A stretch of 5,871 bases of DNA from Spirochaetota bacterium (lineage in GTDB: Bacteria; Spirochaetota; UBA4802; JAFGJZ01): positions 1 through 5,871 of the forward strand of contig JAEWVL010000250.1 in NCBI GenBank assembly GCA_023396665.1, in the 5' to 3' direction. The translations under genes were made by a program, and so were the position numbers. Shown piece after piece: positions 5,072-5,871 of this stretch; positions within the stretch are counted from its first letter, which is position 1, and each line of letters opens with the position of its first letter. Under the pieces are notes generated by a model. It was not told the origin of the DNA, searched no databases, and worked only from the letters and a program-made list of their open reading frames with translations.

Positions 5072-5521
5072 TTACAACCACTCGCTGCCCTCATCAAAGT
5101 CGGCGTTTCGCATCATAAGCGTGTGCTCCTTGTTCAGTTGCAGCAGATCCCATTTGTTGCCGTAAAGATCTTCGAAGACGGCCACCATGCCATAATCGGC
5201 CAGCTTCGGCTCCCTGACAAATAGAATACCGTTGCGTTTCATCGCCTGGTAATCGCGCTGGAAATCATCGCTGTTAAGAAAGAGAAAGACCCGCCCGCCG
5301 CTCTGGTTTCCGATGCAGGCCTGCTGTTCTGGCTTCGAGGCTTTCGCCAGAAGCAATGTCGTTCCCCTGCCGCCGGGCGGGGCCACCACCACCCATCGCT
5401 TGTCCTGCTCCGCCTGATAGCTGTTTTCAATGAGAACAAAATTCAGCTTGCCGACAAAAAAATCGATCGCCTCATCGTAATCCCGCACGACGAGAGCGAT
5501 ATGTACAATTGACTGATTCAA
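5072..5521 (-). CDS. VOC-superfamily (glyoxalase/bleomycin-resistance-type) protein
   Basis: A 149-residue protein with the paired beta-alpha-beta-beta-beta fold of the vicinal oxygen chelate superfamily. Seen: SIVHIALVVRDYDEAIDFFVGKLNF (4-28) with the candidate metal ligand His7; VVVAPPGGRGTTLLLAKA (44-61); VFLFLNSDDFQRDYQAMKRNGI (78-99); and VAVFEDLYGNKWDLLQL (113-129) with candidate ligand Glu117 followed by the typical DxxGNxWdL ending. Members include glyoxalase I, extradiol dioxygenases and antibiotic-binding proteins; which activity applies cannot be read from the sequence. The start is a TTG with GGAG 6 bases upstream. The fold begins at residue 4 and no ATG lies nearby, so TTG is well supported. 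The GNAT gene lies 62 bases upstream on the same strand and may share the transcript. The last 18 residues extend beyond the core fold. Confidence 0.88.
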   Translation of the reverse strand: MNQSIVHIALVVRDYDEAIDFFVGKLNFVLIENSYQAEQDKRWVVVAPPGGRGTTLLLAKASKPEQQACIGNQSGGRVFLFLNSDDFQRDYQAMKRNGILFVREPKLADYGMVAVFEDLYGNKWDLLQLNKEHTLMMRNADFDEGSEWL

Positions 5522-5527
5522 GTTATT

Positions 5528-5531
5528 CTCC
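5528..5531 (-). promoter_or_regulatory. Shine-Dalgarno site supporting the TTG start of the VOC gene
   Basis: GGAG on the minus strand, 6 bases before the TTG at 5521-5519. It decides a non-ATG start. Confidence 0.65.
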
Positions 5532-5583
5532 GCAATATATTATTCTTTCAATGTGTACAACGGTGATCGAGTCCCTCCCGGTG

Positions 5584-5871
5584 TTATGATTGCGGTGTCG
5601 CCTTGCATTTCATCATCAGATATTCCGTTATACCATCCCGGTACAGGCCGGGAATTTCGCCGGTCTGTACGTATCCCCGCTCAATATAAAACTTTTTTGC
5701 GGCGCCATTAAAATCGGCCACCACGAGAAATATCTTGTCCTTTTTCTGAAATATCATCTTCTCAAACGCTTCCATCATCATTGTTCCGCAGCCTTTTCCC
5801 CGTGCTGTTTTCGCGACGACAATGATATGCAGATAGGGAAACGAGTGAAAAGCGCCCTCTTCGATATAACA
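5584..5871 (-). CDS. GNAT-family N-acetyltransferase (partial, N-terminus beyond the window)
   Basis: The frame is open to the right edge and gives the C-terminal 95 residues of a GNAT acetyltransferase, which transfers acetyl from acetyl-CoA to an amine. In the partial numbering, strand LHIIVVAK (14-21) is followed by the acetyl-CoA pyrophosphate loop ARGKGCGT (23-30; the R/Q-x-x-G-x-G/A motif) and helix MMMEAFEKMIF. Strand IFLVVADFN (47-55) then precedes AAKKFYIERGYVQTGEIPGLY, the usual motif B with N55, Tyr and the RGY turn. The protein ends with GITEYLMMKCKATPQS. An internal ATG at 5781 would cut off the acetyl-CoA loop, so it is not the start. The substrate cannot be predicted. It lies upstream of the VOC gene on the same strand, 62 bases apart. 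Confidence 0.88.
   Translation of the reverse strand, partial: CYIEEGAFHSFPYLHIIVVAKTARGKGCGTMMMEAFEKMIFQKKDKIFLVVADFNGAAKKFYIERGYVQTGEIPGLYRDGITEYLMMKCKATPQS

Noticed and set aside
5021..5224. 67-codon plus-strand frame overlapping the Cys-rich stop as ATGA
   Set aside because: The overlap suggests coupling, but most of it is antisense to the well-supported VOC gene, and no Shine-Dalgarno or domain is visible.
5533..5566. promoter-like TTGTAC / TATATT on the minus strand before the VOC gene
   Set aside because: The spacer is only 15 bases, and the implied start would fall at or past the Shine-Dalgarno site, removing it from the transcript.

Overview
This window of about 50% G+C carries nine protein-coding genes, one of them cut by the right edge. 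It also has short intergenic regions, no RNA gene, no mobile element and no CRISPR array that I can see. The gene style (Shine-Dalgarno sites, ATGA overlaps, cyclic-nucleotide-type sensor plus GGDEF proteins, PAS-LuxR regulators) fits a Gram-negative-type bacterium. A spirochaete or a Bacteroidota/delta-proteobacterial relative is possible, but the sequence alone does not settle the phylum.

Layout from left to right. (1) A small rhomboid-family intramembrane protease on the plus strand (97-642). (2) A two-gene minus-strand operon (2712 to 780) of tandem paralogues. Each has an N-terminal cyclic-nucleotide-binding-like (CRP-type) domain and a C-terminal GGDEF domain. The operon is driven by a strong-looking promoter near 2846-2878 and ends at a perfect 10-bp hairpin abutting the last stop codon. 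(3) A divergent plus-strand pair overlapping by ATGA: a TfoX N-terminal-domain protein (2995-3330) and an alkyltransferase-like protein (3327-3629) whose alkyl-acceptor cysteine is an alanine. (4) A minus-strand PAS plus LuxR-HTH regulator (3643-4428). (5) A plus-strand cysteine-rich protein (4560-5024), probably metal- or Fe-S-binding, preceded by a five-codon leader ORF that overlaps its start. (6) A minus-strand glyoxalase/VOC-fold protein with a TTG start (5072-5521) and, upstream of it, the C-terminal 95 residues of a GNAT acetyltransferase (5584-5871).

The window mixes signalling (c-di-GMP-type proteins, PAS-LuxR), DNA alkylation-damage recognition (ATL) and small housekeeping or accessory enzymes, and no single pathway unites it. 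The most interesting points are three. The two GGDEF paralogues have complementary active-site lesions: one has lost a metal-ligand Asp, while the other has Asn at the guanine-recognition Asp. The open frame continues for 35 codons after the second paralogue's stop, behind an adjacent hairpin. The TfoX-ATL pair is translationally coupled.
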